A DNA stretch of 64,000 nt from NCBI GenBank assembly GCA_033557465.1, contig CM066034.1, forward strand, positions 986,707,637-986,771,636, written 5' to 3'. Source of the stretch: Ichthyophis bannanicus. Its lineage: Eukaryota > Chordata > Amphibia > Gymnophiona > Ichthyophiidae. Position 1 is the stretch's first letter; each line of letters starts with the position of its first letter. This document shows positions 22,964 to 33,071 of the stretch, piece by piece. A program made the translations under genes and the position numbers. The notes below the pieces were generated by a model. The model made no database searches. It was not told the DNA's origin and saw only the letters and a list, made by a program, of their open reading frames with translations.

Positions 22964-23665
22964 TCAGTCCCTGGGCAAGAAGGCCTTCAAATGGAGAACG
23001 TCAAGCTTTGCCCTGATGAACTCCAGAAACTGTGCCAAGAGGAGGTGAGACTTGGGGTAGTTTATGACAAACCCCCAGTGCTGCAAGACCTGGATGGTTT
23101 GTGCGGTGGCCTGCTGTACCTCTGAGGCCGTGCCTCCCTTTATGAGCCAGTCGTCCAGGTAGGGGAAGACAAAGACTCCCTGGAGGCAGAGGAAAGCAGC
23201 CATGACTGCCAGGCATTTTGTGAAGATTCTTGGGGCAGAAGCCAAGCTGAATGGGAGCACCCTGTATTGAAAATGCCTGCTCTCCACTACAAACCACAGG
23301 TACTGCCTGCGGTTGGGGTGAATGAGGATGTGAGTATAAGCATCCATGAGGTCTGAGGAGCATAGCCAATCTCCCTGCTGGAGGTATGGCAGCAATGTTC
23401 CAAGAGAGAGCATCTTGAACTTCTTCCTCACCAGGAATTTGTTGAGGTTGCACAGGTCGAGGATGGGCCATAGGCCCCCTGTCCTTTTTGGCACAAGGAA
23501 GTACCTGGAGTAGAACCCCTCGCCCTTAAGATAGTGGGGCACTGGTTCGACCACTTTGTCCTCAGGAAGACTTGCCAACTCCTTCAGTAGAAGGTCCTGG
23601 TGGAGGGGAGACCTGAGGGGCTCTCCTGAGAAATAAGGGGGAGGTAACACTCCCTGACTATCCAA
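22964..23665 (-). CDS. DIRS reverse transcriptase domain (open over 233 codons)
   Basis: This domain copies DIRS RNA into DNA. YSRYFLVPKRTGGLWPILDL is the fingers motif. LCSSDLMDAYTHILIHP is motif A with its aspartate. LPFSLASAPRIFTKCL is the motif B region, and VFPYLDDWLIKG is the YLDD active site. A primer-grip-like segment NYPKSHLLLAQFLEFI follows. The frame is continuous for 702 bases, whereas gag and recombinase are broken. RNase H lies immediately downstream, as expected for DIRS. Confidence 0.9.
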   Translation of the reverse strand: MDSQGVLPPPYFSGEPLRSPLHQDLLLKELASLPEDKVVEPVPHYLKGEGFYSRYFLVPKRTGGLWPILDLCNLNKFLVRKKFKMLSLGTLLPYLQQGDWLCSSDLMDAYTHILIHPNRRQYLWFVVESRHFQYRVLPFSLASAPRIFTKCLAVMAAFLCLQGVFVFPYLDDWLIKGGTASEVQQATAQTIQVLQHWGFVINYPKSHLLLAQFLEFIRAKLDVLHLKAFLPRD

Positions 23666-23769
23666 AGTGCCCAGGAGTCAGTGGTGATGGTCAAGCATCT
23701 CTGGGCATAGAGGGTCAGACGTCCCCCTGCAGGCTGCTGATCTTCTTGGGGTAGATAAGCTATGCTCAA

Positions 23770-25930
23770 GGAGTCAAGAAATCCCCCGGCTGGGCCAAAG
23801 CCGGTGCCTGGGGTTTTGGAGCCTTCTGCTTACAAAATCCCCCCGGCTGGGCCAAAGCCGGTGCCTGAGGTTTTGGAGCCTTCTGCTTACGAGGGCCAGG
23901 CCCATGTCCCTTGGCCTGATTAGCCTGTTGGGGAGCTGGGGAGGCTTGAAAAGGTGGGTAGTTTCTTTAAGCAGCTCCTTTCATCAGGTAGAAGGACTTT
24001 TTACCAGAGTCCTTCCGTTGAGGAGGGCAGCGGTCTTTTTTGAGAGCCTGATCCTAGTCATGAACTCTGTCTCCAGCTCAACAGCCTTGTGGGTTATAAA
24101 TTTACCAAAGAGGTTCTCTCCTTGGCAGGGGACATCAACCAATTTGTCCTGAACCCACTGCTTGAGGTCAGACGACTGTAGCCAAGCTTGGCGGCGTGCA
24201 CTGATGCCCGCCACCACTACTCAAGCCGTCGACTCGAACATATCATAGGCCGTTTGAGACATGAATTTGGAGCATTCACAGGCTGCCTTGGCCAGTTTCT
24301 TGAACTGCTGCAAGGGTTCCTCAGAGAGACCAGCTGAGAACCCAGCGAGTTCCTTCACCAGATGTCTCAGGTATACATGACTCTGTACAGCTGGTAGGCC
24401 TGTATATGGCAGATGAGCAGAGAGCCCTGAAGTACATTCTGCCAATGGCGTCCAGGGTGCGGGCCTCCCTGCCGGGGGGCACAAAGAAATGCGTCTTCTG
24501 GCTTTTCAGCAGAAGCATGGCCAACTCCACCAACATGGAGTTATGTGGCAGCAGTGACTTTTGGAAGCCCAGGCTCCAGCAGACTTGGTACAATGAGTTG
24601 AGCTGGTTACTCACCACCGGTACCAAAGCTGGTGTCTCCCACATTCAGAGCATCAGCCGTTCCAGGATGGGAGAAATGAGCACTGTGAGCAATTCCCTCG
24701 GAGGAGCCTCTTATTGGAGGATTTCCAACTCATCCGCCCGAGGGTCCTCCTCCAAATCGGTAGGGAACACCAGGACCTTTGACATATCCTTGACAAAATC
24801 AAGGAAGCCCTTACCCTCTGGCGGGGACCACCGTCAAGACTCCTAGACGGGAGAGTCAGATGGGACGTCGCGGTGGTGTCGTCCTCCGTCTCCCACTCTG
24901 AGTAGTTGTAGGAGGGCTGCTCTGCAGGTCTCAGGGCCCCCGAAGCCCTGCGGCCGTTGTCTGGCATAATTGCCGGGAATGACCATGGCCCCGTCGAGCG
25001 GGAATGATTGTGACCTCGGCCGAGGATCAGCTCGGCCTCCGAGGACGTCGAACATTAAGAGCCCAGTGACCGGGGCGGATGAACCGGTCGTGCCTGACAA
25101 TGGCTCCCACTGCTGGTCCATGAAGGCAGACCAACTGCACTCCAGGGCCACCATTCTGGACTCCAGACCACAAGGCTCCAATACAAGCACTGAGGAACCT
25201 GTGTCTTTTGGGGAAACTGCTAGGTACTTATGACCTAGATTGTCCACTTGGAAACAGGATACTGGGCTTGATGGACCTTGGCCTGACCCAGTATGGCATA
25301 TCTTATGTTCTTAACTTTCAGCACAGGCACTGAGGGACTTGGGCCCGATGCTGGCTCTTCCGAAGGGGAATCCTCGACAAGGATGGTGTCTGGGGTCAGA
25401 AGCCGGTCCACGATCGGAATCTTTTGGGGGACCTTTGCAGGCCACTCCCTCTCCAAAACCTCAGACGAACATCTCGGACTGCGGGACCGGGCCCAGGGAG
25501 CACCCGGCTGGTCGGAACCGTTCAAAGACACCACCTTCAAGGGGTTCTTCTTCTTCTTCCTGGGTTCCCTCAAGGGAGACCCCTTTTCTGAGGACCCACA
25601 ACTGGGCTCGGGTTTGGGAGGTTCCGCCCAAGATGCCGGGGCCTCAGATGAGGCCTTGGCCTTCAAAGGCACCAAGGACTTGGGGAAAAACACTTATTGT
25701 GCTGCTGCTGGTGGCTCAAGGGCCTTACTGGATATCCTTTTGCAGAGACCGCAGTATTCCAGGTTGTGATCTGGCCCAAGGCAGCGGAGACAACAGTCGT
25801 GTGTGTCAGTCAAAGACATAATTTTAGAGCACCGATCACACTTCTTAAAGCCACTGGTAGCCATTGGGGAAAAAAGTACTCCTGTGAGGTCGAAGACTCT
25901 CTGGGCTGCCAGTTAGAGAAAAAAAGGTGT
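23770..25930 (-). pseudogene. DIRS gag-like protein, interrupted
   Basis: The C-terminal half (24644-23984, several frames) has QVCWSLGFQKSLLPHNSM and REARTLDAIGRMYFRAL, then FMSQTAYDMFESTA, QGENLFGKFI and KAVELETEFMTRI. The N-terminal half (25693-25330) is Pro/Ser/Lys/Glu-rich with an RKKKKNP basic patch. A CR1 tail (25196-25326) interrupts it. Near its 3' end a 57-bp unit (19 codons) is present twice in tandem (23785-23895). Confidence 0.7.
25196..25326 (+). repeat. CR1 3' tail inserted into DIRS gag
   Basis: It matches the last ~130 bases of the CR1 at 43875-43999 (GGATACTGGGCTTGATGGAC, CCCAGTATGGCATATCTTAT). The 9-bp direct repeat GCACTGAGG flanks it at 25187-25195 and 25327-25335. Confidence 0.88.
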
Positions 25931-26104
25931 GAAGATGCCAGGAAAAGAAAACTACAAAAATAGACCCAAACTCAAGGCAACGAGGTTAGTGGCGGGAAGA
26001 GTACCGGTGCCATACCGGAGATGAGCATGAAACTCGGAGAGAAAAATCTACTTTTTCGGGGACAAGCCAGACAAATGTCTGAAGGGCTCCACAGAAAAAA
26101 GGAA

Positions 26105-26272
26105 ACTGAGCAAAATGGCACCCTTGGGCGGGAAGGGGATCACACATGCATGGTGGCATCTCCAAAATGCTTTCTTTGAAAGCTGGGGGGGATACTTCTG
26201 CAAGGGCTCCATCGGTGCCGACGTCAGCCATATGTGAGGACTGACTTCCTGCTTGTTCCTGGAGAATCACCA
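26105..26272 (-). repeat. DIRS inverted terminal repeat, right copy
   Basis: Inverted partner of 19985-20150. Confidence 0.9.
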
Positions 26273-26275
26273 ACA

Positions 26276-27330
26276 ATCAATCTGATTGTGAGCGCAATGC
26301 ATAAATCATGAATAAACCACCAACCTAAGAGCTAAGGTAACCAGGAGCTTGATTATGCAGCACTTATACACTAAACACCAAAACCTTAAATTGTACACTG
26401 AAAAGCCACCGGCAATGTAACAGAGCCTAAGCTGGTGTCACATGATCAAGCTTCCGTAAATCTTGAATCAACTTAGCAGCAGTATTTTGCATTAAATGTA
26501 ACTGAGACACATCCTTCTGAGGAAGCCCTACTAACAGGGCATTACACTCATCAAGCCGCTGCATTAACACCCATGTTACCTCGCCGAAAAAAAACCCTCA
26601 GCCACATATGGCCGCAACTGGCAAATCCGTCACAACAGAAGGAACATATTCCTAACCACCAAAAAGAAATGGGAGCCCATACTCTGGGTCAAATCTAGAA
26701 TAATCCTAAAGTCCCAACAATGAGACACAAGTGGTACCAAACTAGACCCAACCCGCACTGGGCAAGGATTTACTGTCCCTTCACCAGTCAACAACAACAA
26801 CACAGTAGTCTAAGAAACACTACATTTTAAACAAACACCAGAACCACCCCACGAGTATGAACAATTGCCCCTAAATCTAAGTCTCCAACTCATCCCCAGA
26901 TCCCGAAAAAGGGTCAGCATCAACATAAAAAAGCATACCACCAGCAAGCATACCAGCTTTACACAAGGAAACTAGAAAAATATTAAACAAATAGGGTAAA
27001 GGACCGAACCTTAAGGGACCCCCCGTTCCAAAGTGCAAGATGAAGATAGCTCCTCCCCCAACTTAAACACCTGCGATATAGCAATAGGATCTAAACCAAG
27101 CTAAAACCTGTCCACCCACACCCAACCTCAAATAATCCAAAAGCAAATCATGACAAACACTAACAAATGCAATGGAAACATCCAACATTAACAAGAAACG
27201 CTGCTGGCCCTCATCCAGAAGGACAAAGTCCTCAGCACCAAGCAGCAAGAGATATCCCAAACCCACATATTCCCTTACTAACATTAAAATTGTTTGCACT
27301 TATCCACAAAGAGCCCATATATAGCATCAC
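26276..27330 (-). pseudogene. L2 LINE ORF2, RT and C-terminal part (right side of split copy)
   Basis: The minus strand at 27063-27299 reads MLDVSIAFVSVCHDLLLDYL (the L2 'DLSAAFDTV.H..LL..L' motif, catalytic Asp). It continues to about 26560-26500 with CNALL.GLPQ-type sequence and HLMQNTAAKLIQDL, the L2 'LQ.VQNAAARL' motif. Many stops. The DIRS at 19966-26275 separates it from its C-terminus at 19691-19965. Confidence 0.78.
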
Positions 27331-27719
27331 ACATTCTGGTATGAAACATTTAGTAATTAACTAAACAATGGTTAACTTCCCCACATCACATAATGGAAAA
27401 CAAGATTAAGCCAATGGCCTTCTTATTCTTTCTCCTTGAGTTAGATATCCCACCACCTGCAAAACAAATATATTGCAACAAACTGCTCAGGGTGGGTAGA
27501 TGAATACAAATGCAAAATATCTGAATAGCAAGGAGAAAGTAAAAGAAAAGGGCATGAAAAGAAAGAAATAGAAGGTGATGGAAGTAGAAAAAAGGAGGGG
27601 AAGGAAAGAGAGGGAGAGAAGAAAATGAGCCACCACCACACCCCATGATACAGCACAACTCTCTTGACCTCTGTGCTTTCAGTGCCTTCTTATAATCGTT
27701 AGCCATCCCTACTGGATAT
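27331..27719. other. No recognised gene; purine-rich
   Basis: A/G-rich stretch at 27500-27640 (plus) yields long but compositionally biased minus frames. No domain seen. Confidence 0.4.
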
Positions 27720-28170
27720 CACTCTTCAGAGCTCCGAGGATAGTTTCCTCCCCTTCATGAGTTGATTTCATAAAACTACTCTGGTCACAAATGAATTTCT
27801 TTAGTGCCACAGGCTCAAAAAAGTCATGAGCTGCACTGTTGTACATTACAGCAGGATAAGGAAATTCATACCAGGCTCAGGGGTCTTTCAATTGGAGTCT
27901 CAATGCCAGTAATTGCTTCTTCTGTAATAGCATCACTTTAGCCAGCTCTGGAGCAATGCATGTATAATTCTCATTGCAGGTCACCAATTTTGTACTATGT
28001 GACTTGGTTAGTATCCCCATAACCTGGGGATATCTTAAAATTTAAGATAAAACGTCATGATTAATTATTCTTACTCAGCGTGCTAGTAGGAATCTGGTGC
28101 ACTATCTCCATTTTTAAGGGCCTTGGAAAATGTTATGTCTAGCAATTTAGGCAGGAATCCTTTCATAGAA
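27720..28170 (-). pseudogene. Possible L1 ORF1 C-terminal relic
   Basis: The minus translation contains FPYPAVMYNSAAHDFFEP followed by VALKKFI, resembling the end of the L1 ORF1 CTD (a 'YPA..R..Y....H.F.SPE' pattern). It is short and broken, so the call rests on one motif. Confidence 0.4.
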
Positions 28171-28229
28171 GTTACAAAAATGTATTGGTTGCAAGTACTT
28201 AAACTTTCTTAACAGAATCCATCATTACT

Positions 28230-29480
28230 TGTATCTTAAAGAAGGGCTGGGTGGTAAGTTTTACAATTTAGCCTCTCTGGCATTGCCTGCAGTTATGGAC
28301 TCGGACTATTCTCATTTGGACAAAACTCATCCAGTATTACTTTTTTTTGTTTTTTTCAAGTGCCTTCAAGTCAACTGCAAATCCTGGCGACCCAGCAGTC
28401 CATGGGATTTCTTGGCAAGGTATGATTGCAATGGAGGATCAAGTGACTTGCCCAAGGCCACAAGGAGTGCCAGTGGGAATCAAACCCAGATTTCCTGGGT
28501 AGTAGGCTGTTGCTCTAACCACTAGGCTCACTCCTCCACTCACTATCAAGTGCTTTTGACTTTGTAGATTATGATCAGTTACTGCTGAGAGGTACCAACC
28601 TGGGTCTATCAAGATCAAGTATTAGATTAACTTAGATCTTCCCTTAATGCAATAAAGTTTGAGAGCTATAAGAAACTATTTGAATTGGTGGGTCTCACAA
28701 GTATTTTCCCTCTCCCCCCCCCTTGCTATTTCATAGTCCTGGGGTCAGAGTTTTTTATTTTTCATGTTGAAGCAGTGAACTCCTAGTTAAGACTAAATGG
28801 GCTAGTGCTTAACACTCAAAAAAATGGAACAGTTAAGCTTTGGGGAGGTCACATTTGGTCCTGGGTTTCTAGTAGACCTTTGCTTGAAGGAAAACTTATC
28901 CCCCTTTCACATTCTGGCAGGAATTTAGTAGTGAAAGTGGATACACAAGTTGTCAAATCACCTATTTTGAACTGTGCTGGAAAGACAAATTTAATCTTTA
29001 GTGGAACCAGCAGTTCTGAGAGCTGTGATGCAGGCTTCAGCACCAAGCACAATGGACTGTTCTAATAATGATTTGTATATAGGACTTCCAGGAAATTGTC
29101 TTAGAAGAATGGATAATCCAGAATGCTGCAAATTGGGTTATCATCGACTATAGTAAGACGTGAAGTGACCACCCATCCTTAGTTAAACTACATCCATTGC
29201 TAAAACAACAACAGACTCACCAAAAGTATTGGAACCAAAAGGCTTTTGGATGAACAGACCTGCTTGTTTCATATTTCAGCTTTATTTGACATACTGCATA
29301 TCCAAAATAAGACTTTATATGATAACTTAACATTTTGTAATCCAGATAGAGCTTTAAGATCTAGCCAACAATGTCATTCAGTTGGTGGTCTCTTCTAGAT
29401 TATTGATTTGCGAGGAAAATGGAGGTCCTGAGCCTAAATCAATAAAACTATTCTGCAACTGCAGAGCAGTTATCAAGTGA
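28230..29480 (+). pseudogene. L2 LINE ORF2 relic, interrupted by a SINE
   Basis: After the SINE the plus strand reads SAFDFVDYDQLLLRG (L2 motif A). The distal part has DLYIGLPGNCLRRMDNPE, resembling 'SLYIGLP.SCLRRLQ.VQNAAA'. Near the end RALRSSQQCHSVGG resembles the L2 'SRALRSS' segment. The motif just before the aspartate lies across the SINE junction at about 28345/28541. Many stops. Confidence 0.72.
28346..28540 (-). repeat. tRNA-derived SINE with RTE/BovB-type 3' tail
   Basis: Tail at left: T-rich, then AAGTGCCTTCAAGTCAACTG and TGGCGACC. Core AAGTGACTTGCCCAAGGCCA; B-box complement GGGAATCAAACCC; head complement CTAACCACTAGGCTC. It is the same family as 17494-17745. Confidence 0.85.
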
Positions 29481-30018
29481 ATTGTGCCAGGAAACAAAGT
29501 TGCTGATCTTTAAGAAAAATAAACTTTTTAAAAATTATCTTCTTAATGAATTTTCTGTTATCCTGAATCCATTTTTAGCTGTGTATACACTAGCGGAAAA
29601 CATTGTGGATACACCTATAAAATTTGAGCTCTCCGCAATAATATCTGTCTTACTTACGTTAAGGATTCTATATATTAGATACTCTATGCAGATTGCTGCC
29701 ATAACATTTGGGAACATATTACAAACAAAATCATCAACATTTATCAGAAAAATATTTGATTTGGAGTCAGACAAGGTAATTGATGTCTTTTTCTCAGGAA
29801 AATGATATTTTTCATGAAACTGTTGATCCACTTTAAGCAGGTTTTATGCAGAATCTCATGTATAAGCTGACGCTTCAGATAATGTGTGTTATACTGCCAG
29901 GTGTATTACACAAGCTGTATCAAAGTCATATTTGTGCTTTTGTTATTTTTACAAATTTATTTTATTTATTAGCGAAAATATTTTTAAAAAATGACAAATG
30001 CTTAATAAAAAGTTTCCA
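29481..30018. other. No recognised gene
   Basis: AT-rich. Open frames at 29482-29805 (plus) and 29535-29831 (minus) overlap on opposite strands and show no motif. It may be the decayed body of the transposon whose fragment follows. Confidence 0.4.
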
Positions 30019-30306
30019 ATTTGGAATATGTTGTTGTATTTTGTAGATTAATGATGGCAGCAACAAAGAGGATTGACTGGTCTCCTAAAAAGAGAGCAAC
30101 AGCCACTACTTGGAGAAATGAGGGGTACAGCTTTCGTGAAATCGCTCAGAAGATATGCCATGGAGTGACAGCATCTGGTGTACAAAAGTTGTGTGCTTAC
30201 TTCAAAGTCACTGAAAGTGGTGTTGTTGCTCTCTTTTTAGGAGACCAGTCAACCCTCTTTGTTGCTGCCATCATTAATCTACAAAATACAACAACATATT
30301 CCAAAT
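30019..30306. mobile_element. Inverted repeat built from a Tc1/mariner-like transposase HTH fragment
   Basis: Arms at 30019-30101 and 30224-30306 are 83 bp each with one mismatch, around a 122-bp centre. The plus strand from 30051 encodes RIDWSPKKRATATTWRNEGY, SFREIAQKICHGVT and SGVQKLCAYF. This is a helix-turn-helix DNA-binding domain of Tc1-like transposases. The right arm is the inverted copy of the start of that domain. The rest of the transposase is absent. Confidence 0.7.
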
Positions 30307-31119
30307 GTAGTGTATGTTTTTACCGTATTTGCATTTTTTATTATAAATTACTAAGCTTTTATTATTAAGTTTGTTTTAGTATTATATTGTATGGAATGAA
30401 TGTTGTACAAAGCTTTGAATTAGCTTTAGTTATAGAAAGTGATAATGCAAGTGATATAAAAAAAAAAAAAATACGTCCTTACAGTGGTCTTCCGACAGAT
30501 TGTCTCTTCTTCAAATGATCAAGTAATTTAAGTACTGTGATTTGCAGCCCCTTTTTTGTCAACTGGGTTTATTTCCTCTGGCCCTAACTGCAGGTTACAT
30601 AACGGCTTGAGAAGATGCTACCTGAATGTCAAAATAAGTCAGGTGGGATTATCATAGCATTGCATCATTTTAATAGCCTCTAAAAATACCTACTCCCCCA
30701 CTCCCTTATACGGTGGAGTAGGATGGCAAGATAAAAGCAAAACAAAAACAGATCAATGAAACAACATCCGACCAGAAGGCATTAAAAGTGATCAATGGGT
30801 AACCACCAGCAGCAGCATATGTCCAAAACAGCAATCTACTAAAACACACAAGCAGGATTTGTATAGCAATTTGCAACACAGATTGAGGAATCTGGCTAGT
30901 GAAAAGCTGAATTACGAAAGCAACTTTGAACGTTAAGCCTCAGGAGATAAAAAGAAAACTAGTGACGACGACTAATCAACAAGTCCCAATACCAAGAAAC
31001 AAAAAGAAACAACAACAAAACCGGACAATATACTTAGCTGCTGGAGACTGGAAAAGCAGGATAGCAAAATGTCAACACAAAAACACTAAACAACAATTTC
31101 TAAATCCTTACTTGATGGG
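30307..31119. other. No recognised gene
   Basis: AT-rich to about 30930, with an A run at 30459-30471; then an A-rich stretch leading into the CpG island. Confidence 0.4.
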
Positions 31120-31790
31120 TGGGTGGGGGGAGAGGTACCCCCTCGATGCACGGTGGCCCCGGGGCGCAGGGCTGACTCAGGTGAGCCCCGGTCCCGAGGA
31201 GAAAAGCTGCCCCCGACGTTTGTTGTTGTTATTATTACTTATAGCTGTGTCCCCAGGCCAGAGGACGTGGCAAACGCCGTGCAGGACCACGGGAGCCAGG
31301 GCGATCGCGAACCCGGAAGCGCCGTGCGGGTCGCGGTGCCGCCGACAGCTGTGGTCCCACGGGAGGGGGAATTCCGTCCGCGCGCGGCGGGGGAGAGTTA
31401 GCGGCTCACCACGAGACAGCGGGAAGAAACGAGCGACTGCAACAGCAGGAACGACCTCGTCGGCCTCCACCTGCGGTGACCGAGCGGAGGGGGCGGGGCC
31501 TCACGCTGACGGACTGTTTCGGCGCGCCCCCGCTGTACGGAACGCGGAAACGAGCCCGGCGGCGCTGGTGGTGAAAGAACTGGCGGGGCGGCTCTCGCGA
31601 GAAGCGCCGCGGTGCGTTAGCAGGCTCGTGCGGAAAGCGCGCCCCGAGGGCGGAGAGATGGAAAGGGGGACGGGTAGGCAGGCGCGCGCCCGCAAAGGGA
31701 GGAAGGAGGGGCGCGAGCTCGAGCTGACGCGGGCGATTGTGCGCGGAAACGTCTCGCGCGGCTGATGTTGGGGTCAAGGGAAACTGTTCC
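31120..31790. promoter_or_regulatory. CpG island, probable TATA-less host promoter
   Basis: CpG dinucleotides are dense here and rare in the flanks. Visible sites are a GC box (GGGGCGGGGCC, about 31490-31500), an ETS-like CCGGAAG (about 31314) and the palindrome TCTCGCGAGA at 31593-31602, a known motif of vertebrate housekeeping promoters. Possible splice donors exist on both strands: CAGGTGAGC at 31176-31184 (plus), and GTGAGC at about 31412-31407 and GTAAGG at about 31110-31105 (minus). The direction is therefore unresolved. No first exon could be matched to a known protein. Confidence 0.72.
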
Positions 31791-32298
31791 TTAAGCGAAA
31801 GCAAGCGTGTAGTCTCGTAGAGGTGCGGATAACCGAGGAGCTTAACGAGATAAAGGCGCAGAGTCACTGGTATCTCTGCACCCCCCCCTCCCCCAGCACT
31901 ATCCTGTTACTGCAGGGGCTGGATGAGGGCGGTGTGGCTATTATCCCTTCTGCATCATCTGCAGAGAGGACGCTAGCTGCCAGCACAGGTCTGACCTGCA
32001 TTGGACACATGTTGACAGCTAGGGCGGGACCATGGCAGTGAGAACTGTCCACGGTGCATTAGGATGGCAAGGGGGAGGGACGGCTTAAGCGAGTCACGGC
32101 AACTTCCATAGGTAGCATTGAGTGCACCCACGCTATAGTTCTGTGGCAGGGCTTGTGTGCACCACGATAATTGCCAGAAGTGTACTTTCCTTGCTCCCGG
32201 TAGTTAACATTGTGGTGGTGCCCTAACGTGCCATGGATTTGCTCAATTTGGCAAGCATGGGCAGCTGTCAGGGGAGGTGGGGCACTGTGCGAGCTGCT
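31791..32298. other. No recognised gene; CpG island flank
   Basis: Moderate GC sequence downstream of the island. It may hold untranslated exon or intron sequence of the presumed gene, but nothing is identifiable. Confidence 0.4.
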
Positions 32299-32560
32299 TT
32301 ATTTTATTTAACATTTCTTATATATCGCCTTTCATGATATCAAGGAGGTTTACATTGAACAAACTGAAATTACATTGAACAGGGCATTATAATTTGGAAA
32401 TAACCCTCCATTGCCCATGTTCCCTGTAAAATAGTTAAGTGGCTTGCCCAAGACCACAAAGAGCACCTGTGCGACTAGAAACCCCAGTCCTTCCTACCCA
32501 AGGTTGCTGTTCTCTAGTGGGATTTGAACCCCTGGCCCGAGGTAACTTGCCCCAACCCCA
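32299..32560 (-). repeat. SINE with L2-type tail, head truncated
   Basis: Tail at left (TTATATATCGCCTTTCATGA, GGAGGTTTACATTGAAC), core AAGTGGCTTGCCCAAGACCA, B-box complement GGGATTTGAACCCC. The A-box end is missing. Confidence 0.8.
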
Positions 32561-32924
32561 GCATGGTGAAACCACATGTGAACATCAGGGCTCCAGATGA
32601 GGCTGTATGTCAGCATTGGGGCATCAGTTGCTGTTAAGCTATGTTACAGCATGCCAAGTTGTGTATACCATAACCTGGCCTGTGGTGCACATCAGACAAA
32701 TGCAATGAATGACTACTTGTGCATGGGCTGTGAGGCAGACCAGGGAGAATGCTCTGCCAGGGAGCATGGGGACGTTTGTCTGTCCTCTCTGAAATGGCTG
32801 GGGCCAGAGGGGCATAGGGCCCCCAGTGCGCTATGCTGGAACCGCTGCTATCTTTGTGGGCCCTCCAGTGCCAGGTTCTTTTTGGAGAGGACCTGAAGAT
32901 ACTACTGAAGTATTTCAGAGAGAC
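32561..32924. other. No recognised gene
   Basis: Mixed sequence. The open frame at 32597-32896 has no recognised motif. Confidence 0.4.
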
Positions 32925-32927
32925 TAA

Positions 32928-33037
32928 GGGGCTTGTTTACAAAGCTGCGTTAGCAGCTTCCACCCGATATCGGAGCCGCAGCCCCATTGCTCCGATATCA
33001 GGCGGAAGCCGCTACCGTGGCTTTGTAAACAAGCCCC
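32928..33037. mobile_element. Short palindromic MITE, Harbinger-like
   Basis: The tips GGGGCTTGTTTACAAAGC and (inverted) GCTTTGTAAACAAGCCCC are flanked by TAA (32925-32927 and 33038-33040), the PIF/Harbinger target. A GATATCGGAGC / GCTCCGATATC pair makes the interior palindromic too. A half copy lies at 54014-54072. Confidence 0.7.
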
Positions 33038-33071
33038 TAAGTCTCAGGAGCTGCCCCAGGCTAGGCCGAAA

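Larger units (their letters stand above)
19966..26275 (-). mobile_element. Third DIRS element, nearly complete, about 5.8 kb without insertions
   Basis: Inverted terminal repeats lie at 19985-20150 and 26105-26272, with an internal complementary region at 20223-20340. In between, on the minus strand, are gag (about 23770-25930), RT (22964-23665), RNase H (22049-22767) and tyrosine recombinase (20413-22000). It sits in an L2 element with L2 sequence on both sides. A hAT MITE (21002-21370) and a CR1 tail (25196-25326) have inserted into it. Frames are interrupted, so this copy is no longer active, but every expected part is present. Confidence 0.9.

Noticed and set aside
27386..27706. Hydrophobic minus-strand frame resembling a membrane protein
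   Set aside because: The Phe/Ser/Leu-rich peptide comes from a purine-rich tract on the plus strand; no start context or homologous pattern.
30926..31765. 279-codon plus-strand open frame across the CpG island, considered as a host gene
   Set aside because: The translation is Arg/Gly/Ala-rich with no domain and simply follows the GC-rich, stop-poor composition; an overlapping long minus frame exists for the same reason.
31406..31867. 153-codon minus-strand frame in the CpG island
   Set aside because: Composition-driven, overlaps the plus frame, and no motif is recognisable. A real first exon may lie here but cannot be claimed.
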